NCBI GenBank assembly: GCA_025964255.1
Contig: JAOPZF010000248.1
Location: 1 to 33,141 of the forward strand
Origin: Solirubrobacterales bacterium
Lineage (GTDB): Bacteria; Actinomycetota; Thermoleophilia; Solirubrobacterales; 70-9
DNA: 33,141 nt
Direction of reading: 5' to 3'
Position numbers and translations under genes: made by a program. Shown piece by piece: positions 1 to 9,504 of this stretch (position 1 is the stretch's first letter; the number at the start of each line of letters is the position of its first letter). The notes under the pieces are model-generated. The model saw only the letters and a program-made list of their open reading frames with translations. It searched no databases and was not told the DNA's origin.

Positions 1-850
1 GCTGCACCTCGTCGCCGGCCTGGGCGGCGACGGTCGCGTGGTCCTCGGGGCTGCCGCGTTCGAAGTTCAGCTGCAGGTAGTGGCGGCCGACCTCGCCCGG
101 CTCGCCGATCGCGCGGATTTTGCCGTCGTCGATCAGCATCGCCCGGTGGCAGTACTCCTCGACGCTGCCCATCTCGTGGGTGACGAGGACGATCGTCTTG
201 CCGTCGGCTTTCATTTTGTGGAAGGCGTCGGCGCACTTCTGCTGGAAGGACGCGTCCCCGACCGCCAGGACCTCGTCGATCAGCAGCACGTCGGCGTCGG
301 CCTCCAGCATCACCGAGAAGGCGAGCCGCACCAGCATTCCCGAGGAGTAGTTCTTGATCTTCAGGTCGGCGAAATCGTGCAGCTCGGCGAAGTCGATCAC
401 CGAATCCTGGCGTTCGCGCACCTCTTTCGGGGTGAGGCCCATCATCACCCCGTTGAGGATCACGTTTTCCCGCGCCGTCAGCTCCTGGTTGAAGCCGACG
501 CCGAGCTCGATGAATGGGGCTAGGCGGCCGGCGATCTCGATCGAGCCGGAGTCGGCCCTATAGATGCTGGCGAGGAGTTTCAGCAGCGTGCTCTTGCCCG
601 ATCCGTTGCGGCCGACGATCCCGAAGAACTCGCCCTGGCGGATCTCAAAGGAGATCCCGTTCAGCGCGTGTAGCTCGCGGTAGTCGCGAGAGGCGAAGGG
701 GTGTACTGCCCGCTCTTTAAGCGAGTCGACCCGCTGGGTCGGGATGCGGAATACCTTGTGGAGGTCCTGCACCCGGATCGCGGGCGGAGCGTCGGGCCCG
801 GGCGCAGTACGCGCGACATGTTCGATCGTCAGTTTCTCGTCTACAGACAT
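1..850 (-). CDS. ABC transporter ATP-binding protein, polysaccharide export type (Wzt/TagH-like), C-terminus cut by window edge
   Basis: Not in the ORF track because its stop lies outside the window. Reverse-strand translation from ATG at 850: MSVDEKLTIEHVARTAPGPDAPPAIRVQDLHKVFRIPTQRVDSLKERAVHPF...GEFFGIVGRNGSGKSTLLKLLASIYRADSGSIEIAGRLAPFIELGVGFNQELTARENVILNGVMMGL...NYSSGMLVRLAFSVMLEADADVLLIDEVLAVGDASFQQKC. Walker A, signature-like SSGM and Walker B (LLIDEVLAVGD) are visible. Confidence 0.95.
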   Translation of the reverse strand, partial: MSVDEKLTIEHVARTAPGPDAPPAIRVQDLHKVFRIPTQRVDSLKERAVHPFASRDYRELHALNGISFEIRQGEFFGIVGRNGSGKSTLLKLLASIYRADSGSIEIAGRLAPFIELGVGFNQELTARENVILNGVMMGLTPKEVRERQDSVIDFAELHDFADLKIKNYSSGMLVRLAFSVMLEADADVLLIDEVLAVGDASFQQKCADAFHKMKADGKTIVLVTHEMGSVEEYCHRAMLIDDGKIRAIGEPGEVGRHYLQLNFERGSPEDHATVAAQAGDEVQ

Positions 851-973
851 GGTGGCTTCGGGCACAGGACGTCCCTTGCGCCTGATCAAACGCTAGCGCG
901 CGGCCGAAGGTGCGGTGCGCCAGCTTCTGCCGCGCAAGGAAGCGGCGTCTCCTAAAAGTAGACTCGCCCGCCG

Positions 974-2635
974 ATGGTCCTTCGGAGGCGAGCGAATCCT
1001 GACACTTTGCTGATCGTGGCGCTTGCCGCCGCGGCGGTGCTGCTGATCGCCCTCGGCTGGCAGCTGACCTTCTTCCAGGACACCTGGACGGTTCTCCTCG
1101 AACGTCAGCCGTGGAACGCCCATTCGCTGCTCTATCCGCACAACGAGCACCTGATCGTCTTCCAGGCGATCGTCGAGAAGGGCCTTGTGGAGATCTTCGG
1201 GATGCGGAACGCGCACCCCGAAATGCTCTTCATGACGGCGACGCTGCTGGCCTCCGCGGCACTCGTCTACGTCTACGTCAAGCGTCGGCTCGGCGGCTGG
1301 GTCGCGCTCTTGATCGCCGTTCTGCTGCTCTTTTTCGGTGAGGCCTGGGAGATTCTCCTGTGGCCGTTCGAGATGGAGTTCAGCGCCCCGTTCGCGGCCG
1401 GGATGGGGATGCTGCTGGTGCTTGAACGCGAAGACCGGCGCGGCGACATCTGGGGGACGGTCCTGCTCGTCCTCGCCGTCGGCTTCGGCAGCCTCGGGGT
1501 CTCGTTCATCTTTGCGGCGTTCGCCCAAATCGTCGTGGCGTCGCGGGAGCGCGGCTGGAAGCGGCTCTGGATCGTCGCCATCCCGGTCGTCCTCTACCTC
1601 GCCTGGTACGCCAAGTACGGCCACGAAGCCGAACACCACGTCACCCTCGACAACATCCTGAACTCGCCCGCCTACGTCTTCGAAGGGGTCGGTGCGGGCT
1701 TCGCCTCGGTGCTCGGCCTCGCCAACGCGCCGCTGACCGGCGTCGCCCCGATCTCCCCCTGGGCGCCGGCGCTGGCTATCGGCGCGATCGGGCTCGCGGT
1801 CTGGGGCCAGGTCCGCCGGCCCGGGCTGCCGCGGACCTTCTGGCCGATCGCCGCCGCCGCGGTCAGCTTTTGGCTGCTCGCCTCGTTCAACTTCATCCCC
1901 GGCCGCGAAGCGAGCTCGGTCCGCTACGTCTACGCCGACGGCGCCTTCGTCCTGCTGATCGCGGTGGAGCTTTTCGCCGGGCAGGGAATCCGTCTCGGCA
2001 AGAAGGCAATCTGGGTGGGGGCCGTGATTCTTGTGCTGGCGCTCGGGCCGAACATCGCCAAGCTTTACGACGGCTTCGAGTTTCTCAAGGAACAGACGCA
2101 GTTCACCCGTTCAGACACCGGCGCGATGGATATCGCCTCCGACACGGTGTCGCCCGAATTCTTCCTGACGCCGGAACTCTCCGGCACCGCGACGTTCTTC
2201 ATTTCCGGTCAGCGTTACCAGGAAGCGGTCGCCAAGTGGGGCTCGCCGGGCTACTCACCGGACGAAATCGCCGCCGCTCCGGAAACTGGGCGCAAGCAAG
2301 CCGACATCGTCCTTGCCAGCGCGTTGCCTTTGGCGACCGAAACGGAAGCCGGAGGGTTCGATCCCTCGCTGGCCGGCGCGGCAGAGTGCGCTGCGGTTCC
2401 GCCCGGCGGCCCCGCGGTCGCGCTGAAACCGGGCAAGACGCGGATCCAGGTCGGGCCCGGAGCACCGGCGTCGCTCGCCCTGCGCCGCTTCGCCGCCACC
2501 GAATATGCGGTGCCGTTGAGCGCCGTCGAAGGTGGCTCGGCGATGACGCTCGACATCCCCAAGGACAAGGCTCCCGAATACCCCTGGTATCTGCGCGTCA
2601 CGGCGTCGCAGGAAGTCTTCGTCTGCTCAGGCTAG
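974..2635 (+). CDS. multi-TM integral membrane protein (GT-C/polymerase-like, function unknown)
   Basis: 553-aa ORF with about 10 hydrophobic segments, a C-terminal soluble domain, and a TAGACT-N9-ATG start context. Confidence 0.8.
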   Translation: MVLRRRANPDTLLIVALAAAAVLLIALGWQLTFFQDTWTVLLERQPWNAHSLLYPHNEHLIVFQAIVEKGLVEIFGMRNAHPEMLFMTATLLASAALVYVYVKRRLGGWVALLIAVLLLFFGEAWEILLWPFEMEFSAPFAAGMGMLLVLEREDRRGDIWGTVLLVLAVGFGSLGVSFIFAAFAQIVVASRERGWKRLWIVAIPVVLYLAWYAKYGHEAEHHVTLDNILNSPAYVFEGVGAGFASVLGLANAPLTGVAPISPWAPALAIGAIGLAVWGQVRRPGLPRTFWPIAAAAVSFWLLASFNFIPGREASSVRYVYADGAFVLLIAVELFAGQGIRLGKKAIWVGAVILVLALGPNIAKLYDGFEFLKEQTQFTRSDTGAMDIASDTVSPEFFLTPELSGTATFFISGQRYQEAVAKWGSPGYSPDEIAAAPETGRKQADIVLASALPLATETEAGGFDPSLAGAAECAAVPPGGPAVALKPGKTRIQVGPGAPASLALRRFAATEYAVPLSAVEGGSAMTLDIPKDKAPEYPWYLRVTASQEVFVCSG

Positions 2636-2645
2636 CGGCGGGTCG

Positions 2646-3521
2646 CTAACCGACCATCGGCGGCCCGATGATTTCTCGTTTCGCCGCGCGCAGCGCGCGG
2701 CGCATGCGGCGGCGGATGCTCGGATGGAGCGTTGGGGGCTCGGCGCGCGCGCTTTCCGGCTCCGGGGCGAGACCCGGGAGGGGTCCCCGCTTTCGCAGTA
2801 CGACCATGAACTCGATTCCACGGTGGGCGCAGGCTTCGATGTCGAAGGCTTCGTCGTTCATCTCGCGGATGGCGAGGATCAGCCGGAGGAACTCCGCCTG
2901 CGTCCAGACGTGCATGTGGATCGAGTAGGCGGCCTCTTCCAGCTCGGTCGCCCGCTTCGCCCAGTCGGTGACACCATCGTCGACCAGCACCAGCCGCGCG
3001 AAGTCCTCGTAGTGCTCGCGGCGCGAGCGCTCCGGGCCCTGCTCGTGGTCGGCGACCATGTGCTCGAGCGGGGTGACAGGCCGGCGGAAGTCGAATGAGT
3101 AGCGCTTGTCCGGGACCGCGTAGAAGAGCACGCCACCCGGTCTCACCTTCGAGAGGTGGGTGAGGATCGTGCCGATCGGGTCCTCGGTGTGCTCGAGGAA
3201 GTGGTTGGCGATGATGAAGTCCTGGCTCTCGCCGGTGACCGTCGCGAGCTTCTCGCCGTCGTCTACGACATCGACCTCGACGAGGTCCCAATCGGCGAGC
3301 TCTCGGTACTCACGGCGCAGGTCGGCGGTGAGCATCCGGTCCACATAACGGACGGTAGCCCCGCTTGGCATCGGCATCGGCTGGTGCAGCGGGCCGATCT
3401 CCAGGCCTTCGCCGGCCAGGTAGCTCGCGGCGAATACGTTGCGCGCCTCCAGGTACTCGGGGGTCGGAGGCTGCTGGGTGGGCGGAGTCCCCGCGGAAAC
3501 GGATTGCTCAGGCGCGCTCAC
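2646..3521 (-). CDS. class I SAM-dependent methyltransferase
   Basis: GEGLEIGPLHQPMPMPSGATVRYVDRM..., then DFIIANHFLEHTEDPIGTILTHLSKVRPGGVLFYAVPDKRYSFD; typical methyltransferase motifs. GTG start. Confidence 0.85.
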   Translation of the reverse strand: MSAPEQSVSAGTPPTQQPPTPEYLEARNVFAASYLAGEGLEIGPLHQPMPMPSGATVRYVDRMLTADLRREYRELADWDLVEVDVVDDGEKLATVTGESQDFIIANHFLEHTEDPIGTILTHLSKVRPGGVLFYAVPDKRYSFDFRRPVTPLEHMVADHEQGPERSRREHYEDFARLVLVDDGVTDWAKRATELEEAAYSIHMHVWTQAEFLRLILAIREMNDEAFDIEACAHRGIEFMVVLRKRGPLPGLAPEPESARAEPPTLHPSIRRRMRRALRAAKREIIGPPMVG

Positions 3522-3583
3522 GCGCCAAGGCTACCCATCGCGGACAGCGTCATGACGGCCTGGGGACGTGCAAAGGTGTCGCG

Positions 3584-4585
3584 ATGCCCGGCTCCCCGGC
3601 CACCGTCGCGGTCGTGATTCCGAGCTGGAACTCGGCCGGCCTCCTACCGCGCTGCCTCGATTCGGTCGCCACGCAGGGCGATGGGATCGAGCTCCTCGTC
3701 GTCGACAATGGGTCAACCGACGGCAGTGTCGAATTACTCCGCGAACGCAGCGTGAAGCACCAATCGTTGCCGCACAACGTCGGCTTCGCGACGGCGATGA
3801 ATATCGGCGTGAGGGGCACCAGCGCGCCGTTGGTCCTGGCGCTGAACGCCGACACCATCCTCGAGCCAGGTGCCGTGGCCGCGCTCTCGGGCATGCTCGT
3901 GGCCGACTCCGGGCTGGGAGGCGTCCAGCCGAGGATCCTCCAACTGGAGGAGGATGGTGAGGGTGCGCCGGGCGATCCCGATGCGGCGCGCCTTTACAGC
4001 GCGGGCCAGGCACTGCACCCGGACGGAAGCGCGTACGAGACGGGTGCGGGGGAGAAGCAAGGTGATGCCTACCGTATGCGGCGCGAGATCTTTGGCGTCT
4101 GTGGGGCGGCCTGCCTTCTGCGCCGGGAGCTCTTCGAGAGCCTCGGAGGCTACGACGAGAGCTATTTCTCTTTCTACGAGGACGTCGACCTGAATGTGCG
4201 TGGGCGGATAGCCGGGTGGCGATTCGCCTACGAGCCGGAGGCCGCGGTGTGGCATGTCGGCAACGCGGGCTGGATGGAGAACACGCCGCACCCAGGCGCC
4301 TGGAACGCTCGCCTCGTCGCCCGCAACCGGATCACCACCCGGGCTAAGTTCATGCCGGCCGTAGCGCTGCCACGAATCCTCGCGGTCGAGGGCGGCTCGC
4401 TCTATCGCGCCGCGCGGCAGCGACGCTTCGCGGCGACGCTTCGCGGCAAGATCGAAGGCCTCTCCCGCCTCCCCGGCAGCTTCGGTGAGCGCCGTCAGCT
4501 CGCGGCGGCCGGCGAACCCGAGGCGGCCCGAGCCTGGCTCGGCCGCAGCGGGTTCGCGCCTAGCGTTCCTGCTGCTCGACCTTGA
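3584..4585 (+). CDS. glycosyltransferase family 2
   Basis: VAVVIPSWNSAGLLPRCLDSVATQGDGIELLVVDNGSTDGSVELL...FGVCGAACLLRRELFESLGGYDESYFSFYEDVDLNVRGRIAGWRFAYEPEAAVWHVG. Start moved from 3365 in the track to ATG 3584. Confidence 0.93.
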   Translation: MPGSPATVAVVIPSWNSAGLLPRCLDSVATQGDGIELLVVDNGSTDGSVELLRERSVKHQSLPHNVGFATAMNIGVRGTSAPLVLALNADTILEPGAVAALSGMLVADSGLGGVQPRILQLEEDGEGAPGDPDAARLYSAGQALHPDGSAYETGAGEKQGDAYRMRREIFGVCGAACLLRRELFESLGGYDESYFSFYEDVDLNVRGRIAGWRFAYEPEAAVWHVGNAGWMENTPHPGAWNARLVARNRITTRAKFMPAVALPRILAVEGGSLYRAARQRRFAATLRGKIEGLSRLPGSFGERRQLAAAGEPEAARAWLGRSGFAPSVPAARP

Positions 4586-6491
4586 CCTTGACGCCGTAAA
4601 ACTTGAAGTGAAGATGCCTGGAGATCCCTTCGATCTTCAGGTTCTGCACCTGCGGAAACTGTTCGAAACCGCCGGTGCCGTCGAGCCGCGGATCGCGCGA
4701 CACAACCATCCCATCTTCGGTCGTGTCGGGCACCAGCTGGTAGGAGACTAGGCCGTCGTTCAGCACCGCGGTACGGATTCGTGGGCGCCACAGCATCGAA
4801 CGCAGTTTTTCGAAACCTTCCACCTTCGCCCCTTCGATTTTCATCAAGACGACTTCGCCGTGGTGCGCCTGCGGCACCTGTACTGGTTCGCCCGTGTTCG
4901 CTTCGGCTTCCCCGATCAATCTGTCCGGCCCGCAGCGATTCGGGACTCGTTCGAGCACCTGCCAAGAGAGGCTCGTGTTGACAGAGGCGAAATAACAGAG
5001 GATTTTGAAATTCTGTTCGGGTGGGTCCCAGGCTGGCTGGCGGCCCTGGAAACTGCGTGCCCCGCCGAGAGGCAAGGTTCCGCCGGGGTTTTGGCGGAGG
5101 ATCACCTGCGGCCCGTGCTCTGCATCTTCAACTGATTCCGAGTTGAGACGGTCGAGCTTCTGGGTGTAGGCGGTGTAGTTCTGGATCACCGGGAACGGCG
5201 ACCAGTCGAGTTCGTAGGCCCAGGCGACGGCTATTTCCCATGGGTCGACCTCGACCCGTTTGCCCTTCAGCAAGGCGAGCGTCTCGGGGTCGACTGCGTA
5301 GGTCGACTGCAGAGTTGAGCGGGCGAAGTCGATGTATTCCTGCCGCAGGCCCGGACGCGCGGCGAGTTCGGCCTCTTCGCCGAACGTGATCACGTTCTTG
5401 ATCGGGTCGAGGCGGGCGGGGGTGGGATAGATGTGGAGGAGTACGAGGCCGAGCAGGATGCTCGCCGTCAAAAATGCGGGAGACAGGCTTCGCCGCCACG
5501 GCATGATCAGCCAGATCCCGAGCATCGCCGAGAGCCCGAGCGACAGATGGACCGGCTCGAAGCGGACGATGCCGTACTTGTAAGAGGAGAACGAGGCGAC
5601 GGCGGTCAGCAGCACCGCGGCCCAGCGGGCGCGGCGGTCGCGAGTCCGCGCGAGGTAAGCGGTCATCACCAATCCGAGCGCGCAGAACAGGAGGAAGCCC
5701 TTCGCCCAGGTTGGCGCGCCACTGATCTCCATCGCTTCGTTGTAGCCAGACACCACCTGGGCGCCGTTTACGCCGTAGTCCCAGAGGCTCCCAAGAGGCT
5801 GGCCGGTCACAAGCCACAGCACCAAGACACCGCCGACGAAAAAGCCCACAAAGAGCGCCCACTGGCGCCGCGTGGCCCGCGCCCCGATCATCGCCAGCAG
5901 GCAAACGATCGTGATCGTCGGCCCGGCCGATAGCTTGATCAGGCACTCCAGCGCGGCGAGGGAGCCGCCGCCCACCGCGAGCAGGTCGACGGCGAACCCG
6001 GGGCGATCCTCGCGTAGCGCCGTCAGCGACCATGCGACGGCAAGGATCAGTGGCAGTTGCTCCATGTCCGGAATCGTCGCCAGGTAGAGAAAGGCGATGA
6101 CAGCAGCGCCTAACAGACCGACCGTTCGTTGCAAGAGCCCCACGAAGGTGACGACGAACGCGTAGTAGACGACGGCGCTGAACGCGTAGGCGAGGACGGC
6201 CAGCCAGCTCGCCCATAGGGCCGGCCAGTCGAGGAAGCCAAGTGGGCCGTAGGTGAAGACGACTTCGGTACCAAAGTCCTTGTCGTGCTGCAGCCCCATG
6301 TAGAGGCCGCTCATCCAGCTTGAATCGAGGCTGGTCGTCGGCAGCGCGATCCCGAGCGGCCACGCCAGCAGCGCGACGATCGCCGCCGTTATCCAGATGC
6401 GCCGGCGGCCGACGAAGGCGTGGTCGCGGACGGCGACGATCGCCGCTTCGAGACGACGCCCGAGTTTCAGCTGATTCGCGAAGCCGCCCAC
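4560..6491 (-). CDS. large multi-TM protein with C-terminal soluble domain; paralogue of 16970..18829
   Basis: 643 aa. Shares SLDSSWMSGLYMG...VVFTYGPLGFL, LIKLSAGP, DPWEIAVAWAYELDWSPFPVIQNYTAYTQKLDRLN and WDPPEQ...LCYFAS..TSLSWQVLERVPNRCGPDR with the paralogue. GTG start, preceded by TAGAGT-N9. Confidence 0.85.
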   Translation of the reverse strand: MGGFANQLKLGRRLEAAIVAVRDHAFVGRRRIWITAAIVALLAWPLGIALPTTSLDSSWMSGLYMGLQHDKDFGTEVVFTYGPLGFLDWPALWASWLAVLAYAFSAVVYYAFVVTFVGLLQRTVGLLGAAVIAFLYLATIPDMEQLPLILAVAWSLTALREDRPGFAVDLLAVGGGSLAALECLIKLSAGPTITIVCLLAMIGARATRRQWALFVGFFVGGVLVLWLVTGQPLGSLWDYGVNGAQVVSGYNEAMEISGAPTWAKGFLLFCALGLVMTAYLARTRDRRARWAAVLLTAVASFSSYKYGIVRFEPVHLSLGLSAMLGIWLIMPWRRSLSPAFLTASILLGLVLLHIYPTPARLDPIKNVITFGEEAELAARPGLRQEYIDFARSTLQSTYAVDPETLALLKGKRVEVDPWEIAVAWAYELDWSPFPVIQNYTAYTQKLDRLNSESVEDAEHGPQVILRQNPGGTLPLGGARSFQGRQPAWDPPEQNFKILCYFASVNTSLSWQVLERVPNRCGPDRLIGEAEANTGEPVQVPQAHHGEVVLMKIEGAKVEGFEKLRSMLWRPRIRTAVLNDGLVSYQLVPDTTEDGMVVSRDPRLDGTGGFEQFPQVQNLKIEGISRHLHFKFYGVKVKVEQQER

Positions 6492-6522
6492 CGCGGGCGC
6501 ACTCTAGAGCGCGGGGCGGTGA

Positions 6523-7452
6523 TCAGCTGCGCCGCTTGCGGCGTAAGGCGATCGCTTCGCGTCCGGTGATATCGAGGAGCGGGGCGCCGGAGACGTCGCG
6601 GCGCTCGAGGCCGCCGCCGGCGCGAAAGCCGCGAATCCGTCCCCGGATCCCCGTCGCAGTGTGGTCGCGGAGCAGTTGACCGACGCCGATCGCGCCCTCG
6701 CTCGCCAGCACGCGCAGCGCCAGGCGCGGGTCGCTCATCACGCCGTAGCGGCGCAGCATGTAGCCGCGGCTCCAGCCGGTGCGGGCGTACTTCGCGGCGC
6801 TCGCCGCCCCGAGACCCGCCGAGTAGGCGTGAAGGGCGCGCGCCTCGGGCGCCAGCCGGCATGCCCCGCCGCGGGCGGCAAGGCGTAGCGCCAGGTCAAG
6901 GTCCTCGTAGTAGAGGAAGATCCGCTCGTCGAAACCGCCGACCGCCTCGAAGGCCTCGCGTCGGTAGAGGGCCGCTCCGCCGGTCGGGCCGAGCGGGGCG
7001 GGGGCGCTCGCCGCCGCCGCGACCGGCTCACCGTGCAGGTAGTCGAAGCCCATCAGGGTGCGGTCTGCGACGACGCCGGCGGAGTCGATCAGCCCCGGTT
7101 CGCGTTCCTGCAGCATCACCCCGGCGACCGAGTCGACCCCGGCGCCGAGCCCGTCGACCAGCGCCTCGACGAAACGCGGCTCCGCCGCGGCGTCGTTGTT
7201 GAGGAGGACGATCGCGTCGGTCGGGTGCGCGGCCACCGCTCGGTTCAGCGCCGTGCCGAAGCCGAGGTTCTCCTCCATTCGCAGCAGCTCGACCTCGTGG
7301 AAGCTCTCGGTGACCACCCGATCGGACCCGTCGCTGGAACCGTTGTCGACGACGATCACGTCGGCCTCGACCGTCTGCGCCCGCAGGCTCTCCAGCGCGC
7401 GGACGAGACGCTCGCCGCCGTTGAAATTGGGGATGTAGACGCCCGGTCGCAC
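6523..7452 (-). CDS. glycosyltransferase family 2 (rhamnosyltransferase WbbL-like)
   Basis: GVYIPNFNGGERLVRALESLRAQTVEADVIVVDNGSSDGSDRVV...LLNNDAAAEPRFVEAL...GPTGGAALYRREAFEAVGGFDERIFLYYEDLDLALRLAARG. GTG start. Confidence 0.92.
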   Translation of the reverse strand: MRPGVYIPNFNGGERLVRALESLRAQTVEADVIVVDNGSSDGSDRVVTESFHEVELLRMEENLGFGTALNRAVAAHPTDAIVLLNNDAAAEPRFVEALVDGLGAGVDSVAGVMLQEREPGLIDSAGVVADRTLMGFDYLHGEPVAAAASAPAPLGPTGGAALYRREAFEAVGGFDERIFLYYEDLDLALRLAARGGACRLAPEARALHAYSAGLGAASAAKYARTGWSRGYMLRRYGVMSDPRLALRVLASEGAIGVGQLLRDHTATGIRGRIRGFRAGGGLERRDVSGAPLLDITGREAIALRRKRRS

Positions 7453-7472
7453 TCGTCGCGGGGGGCGCTCGC

Positions 7473-7688
7473 TCAGCGTCGGGCGCCGAGTTTCGCTTTC
7501 GCGGCGCGGAGCGGCTCGGTCACCCGCCAGCTGTTCGACCGCTTCACCCGCTCCAGCTCGCGGCCGGTGGTCTCCAGCTCGCGTTCGAGCCGGGCGAGGT
7601 GGGCTCGTGCCTCGCGCAGCTCCGCTTCGAGCTCGACCTCACGCGGGGCCGGCGCGACGCCGGTCGATCCATCAGGGGGGCTGGACAC
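7473..7688 (-). CDS. small coiled-coil protein with a SNSWRVTEPLR tail, upstream of a GT2 gene
   Basis: 71 aa from GTG 7688: VSSPPDGSTGVAPAPREVELEAELREARAHLARLERELETTGRELERVKRSNSWRVTEPLRAAKAKLGARR. Preceded by GGGTACCCT-N6-GTG; the GT2 GTG start lies 20 nt downstream. Confidence 0.65.
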   Translation of the reverse strand: MSSPPDGSTGVAPAPREVELEAELREARAHLARLERELETTGRELERVKRSNSWRVTEPLRAAKAKLGARR

Positions 7689-7756
7689 CGAACGAGGGTA
7701 CCCGGTCGCCGGGGGCATCAGACACCGACTCCGGCCCCGGATAGGGTTGCCCGTCG

Positions 7757-7807
7757 ATGCGCAGGGAACCGGGCGATTCGAACCTACGGAGCCGGATCGC
7801 CAGGTGA
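7757..7807 (+). CDS. possible leaderless upstream ORF (16 aa, MREPGDSNLRSRIAR...) overlapping the next start codon
   Basis: TAGGGT (7742-7747)-N9-ATG 7757; in-frame TGA at 7805-7807 overlaps GTG 7804-7806 of the downstream membrane protein (GTGA). Confidence 0.35.
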   Translation: MRREPGDSNLRSRIAR

Positions 7808-9504
7808 GCTTCAACCTCGAATTGGGGCTGATCCTGCTGCAGGAGCTGGCGCTCCTGGCGCTGCCGCTGGTTGCGGCGACGATGTTCGCCGGATCGCTCG
7901 GGCTGCGCTCGCCGGTGCTCCTGGTCGCCGTCGCGCTGGCCGCCTCCGGTGCCGCCGCGATGCTCGTCTTCTGGGGCTTCTACGCGGAGCCCGAGATCGG
8001 CAAGACGCTCAGCTTCCTGATCGAGCTCGGCTCCGTCGCGGCCGTGCTCGCTCTTTTCCGGAGCCCCGGCGCCCGAGCGCCACTCCGCGAGCTGGCGACG
8101 CCTTTCGCACTCTGGATCCTGGCGAGCTACTTCGTCACCTACCTCGGTTTCCTCCACGGGGCGACCGGTGAACCGATCATCTACGCGTCGCACCGCTTCG
8201 CCGGCGCCCTGCCCGACGACAACGTCCTCCCCGGCATCTTCTCCGACTGGTTCTACGCCCATGGCCATCACGGCCCGCCGCCGCCTTTCGGCGAATGGCT
8301 CGCCAGCGACCGGCCGCCGCTGCAGACCAGCTACATCCTTGGCATGCGGCCCTTCGGCTGGGACGCCGGCGGGTTGCATTATCAGGAGCTCGGGGTGGCG
8401 CTGCAGATGCTCTGGGTGCCGGGGGCCTGGGCGCTTCTCCGCGCCTCCGACCTTGGGCCGCGCCTGCGCGCCCTGGCGATCGTCGCGGCGATGTTCAGCG
8501 ACATCACGATCGTCCACGGCTTCTACGTCTGGCCGAAGCTGATCGCGGCCGGCTTCCTGCTCGCCGCGCTGGCGATGGCGATGTCGCCCGGGTGGAAGGC
8601 CTGGGCGCGCGATCCTCGCGCCGGGGCGCTCTTCGCCGCCCTCTGCACGTTGGGGATGCTGAGCCACGGCTCGAGCGCCTTCCTCGTCGTCCCGCTCATC
8701 GTCTTCGCCTTCTGGCGGGCACTGCCGGACTGGCGCTGGATCGGTGCCGCTGCCGCCGCCGCGCTTCTGCTCTACGTCCCCTGGACCGCCTACCAGCACT
8801 ACGCCGACCCGCCCGGCAACCGGCTGGTCAAGTGGCAGCTCGGCGGCAACGACGCGATCAACGACGACGGGACCCTCTCGACGATCGTCGAGGGCTATCG
8901 CGAAGAAGGCCTCGACGGGACGCTCTCCAACAAGTGGACCAACGTGCAGGCGATCGTCGGCGTCGGCGAGGTCCGCGCGGTCGTCGACGGCCACAGCCCG
9001 CGTGAAACGAGCGGCTCGCTCAACCACACGATCGAAGACCTGCGGTGGGTGCGGTTCTACGGCTTCCTGCCGCTTCTCGGCTTCCTCCTGCTCGGACCGC
9101 TGGCGATGGCCTTCCGGGCCGCGGTCGACCGCGGCGGCGGGCGCGGGCCGGAGTGGCGCTTCGCCCTGCGTGCCGGGGCGCTCGCCCTCGCCGCGACCGC
9201 CTTCTGGGCGCTGGCGATGTTCGGCAACCCGATCTCCGAAGCGGTCCTCCACCAGGGCTGCCTGGCGGTACCGCTGCTGGCGATCTTCGCCTGCGTCGCC
9301 GCGGCCTACGCAGTCGATCGCCGCTTCGCGGCCTGTCTGGTGGCCTTCAACGCGATCTTCGTCGTGGCCCTCTACGTGCCGGTGTTGCTGCCGCCTCTCG
9401 AAACGTCGTACTCGTTCCTCGCGGGCCTGGTCGCGGCACTCGCCCTCCTTGGTTTCCTCTGGGTCGCCTGGCGCCCGCCCTGGGCGACCGAATCGACCGC
9501 CTGA
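7804..9504 (+). CDS. multi-TM integral membrane protein (GT-C-like, function unknown)
   Basis: The ORF track starts at 7033, but the 7033-7803 part is antisense to the GT2 and coiled-coil genes. The hydrophobic protein begins VSFNLELGLILLQELALLALPLVAA at GTG 7804. Confidence 0.75.
   Translation: MSFNLELGLILLQELALLALPLVAATMFAGSLGLRSPVLLVAVALAASGAAAMLVFWGFYAEPEIGKTLSFLIELGSVAAVLALFRSPGARAPLRELATPFALWILASYFVTYLGFLHGATGEPIIYASHRFAGALPDDNVLPGIFSDWFYAHGHHGPPPPFGEWLASDRPPLQTSYILGMRPFGWDAGGLHYQELGVALQMLWVPGAWALLRASDLGPRLRALAIVAAMFSDITIVHGFYVWPKLIAAGFLLAALAMAMSPGWKAWARDPRAGALFAALCTLGMLSHGSSAFLVVPLIVFAFWRALPDWRWIGAAAAAALLLYVPWTAYQHYADPPGNRLVKWQLGGNDAINDDGTLSTIVEGYREEGLDGTLSNKWTNVQAIVGVGEVRAVVDGHSPRETSGSLNHTIEDLRWVRFYGFLPLLGFLLLGPLAMAFRAAVDRGGGRGPEWRFALRAGALALAATAFWALAMFGNPISEAVLHQGCLAVPLLAIFACVAAAYAVDRRFAACLVAFNAIFVVALYVPVLLPPLETSYSFLAGLVAALALLGFLWVAWRPPWATESTA

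Noticed and set aside
6489-6521. Imperfect inverted repeat CACCGC..GCGC / GCGC..GCGGTG
   Set aside because: Low-quality arms in a region better explained as the TAGAGT-N9-GTG promoter of 4560..6491.
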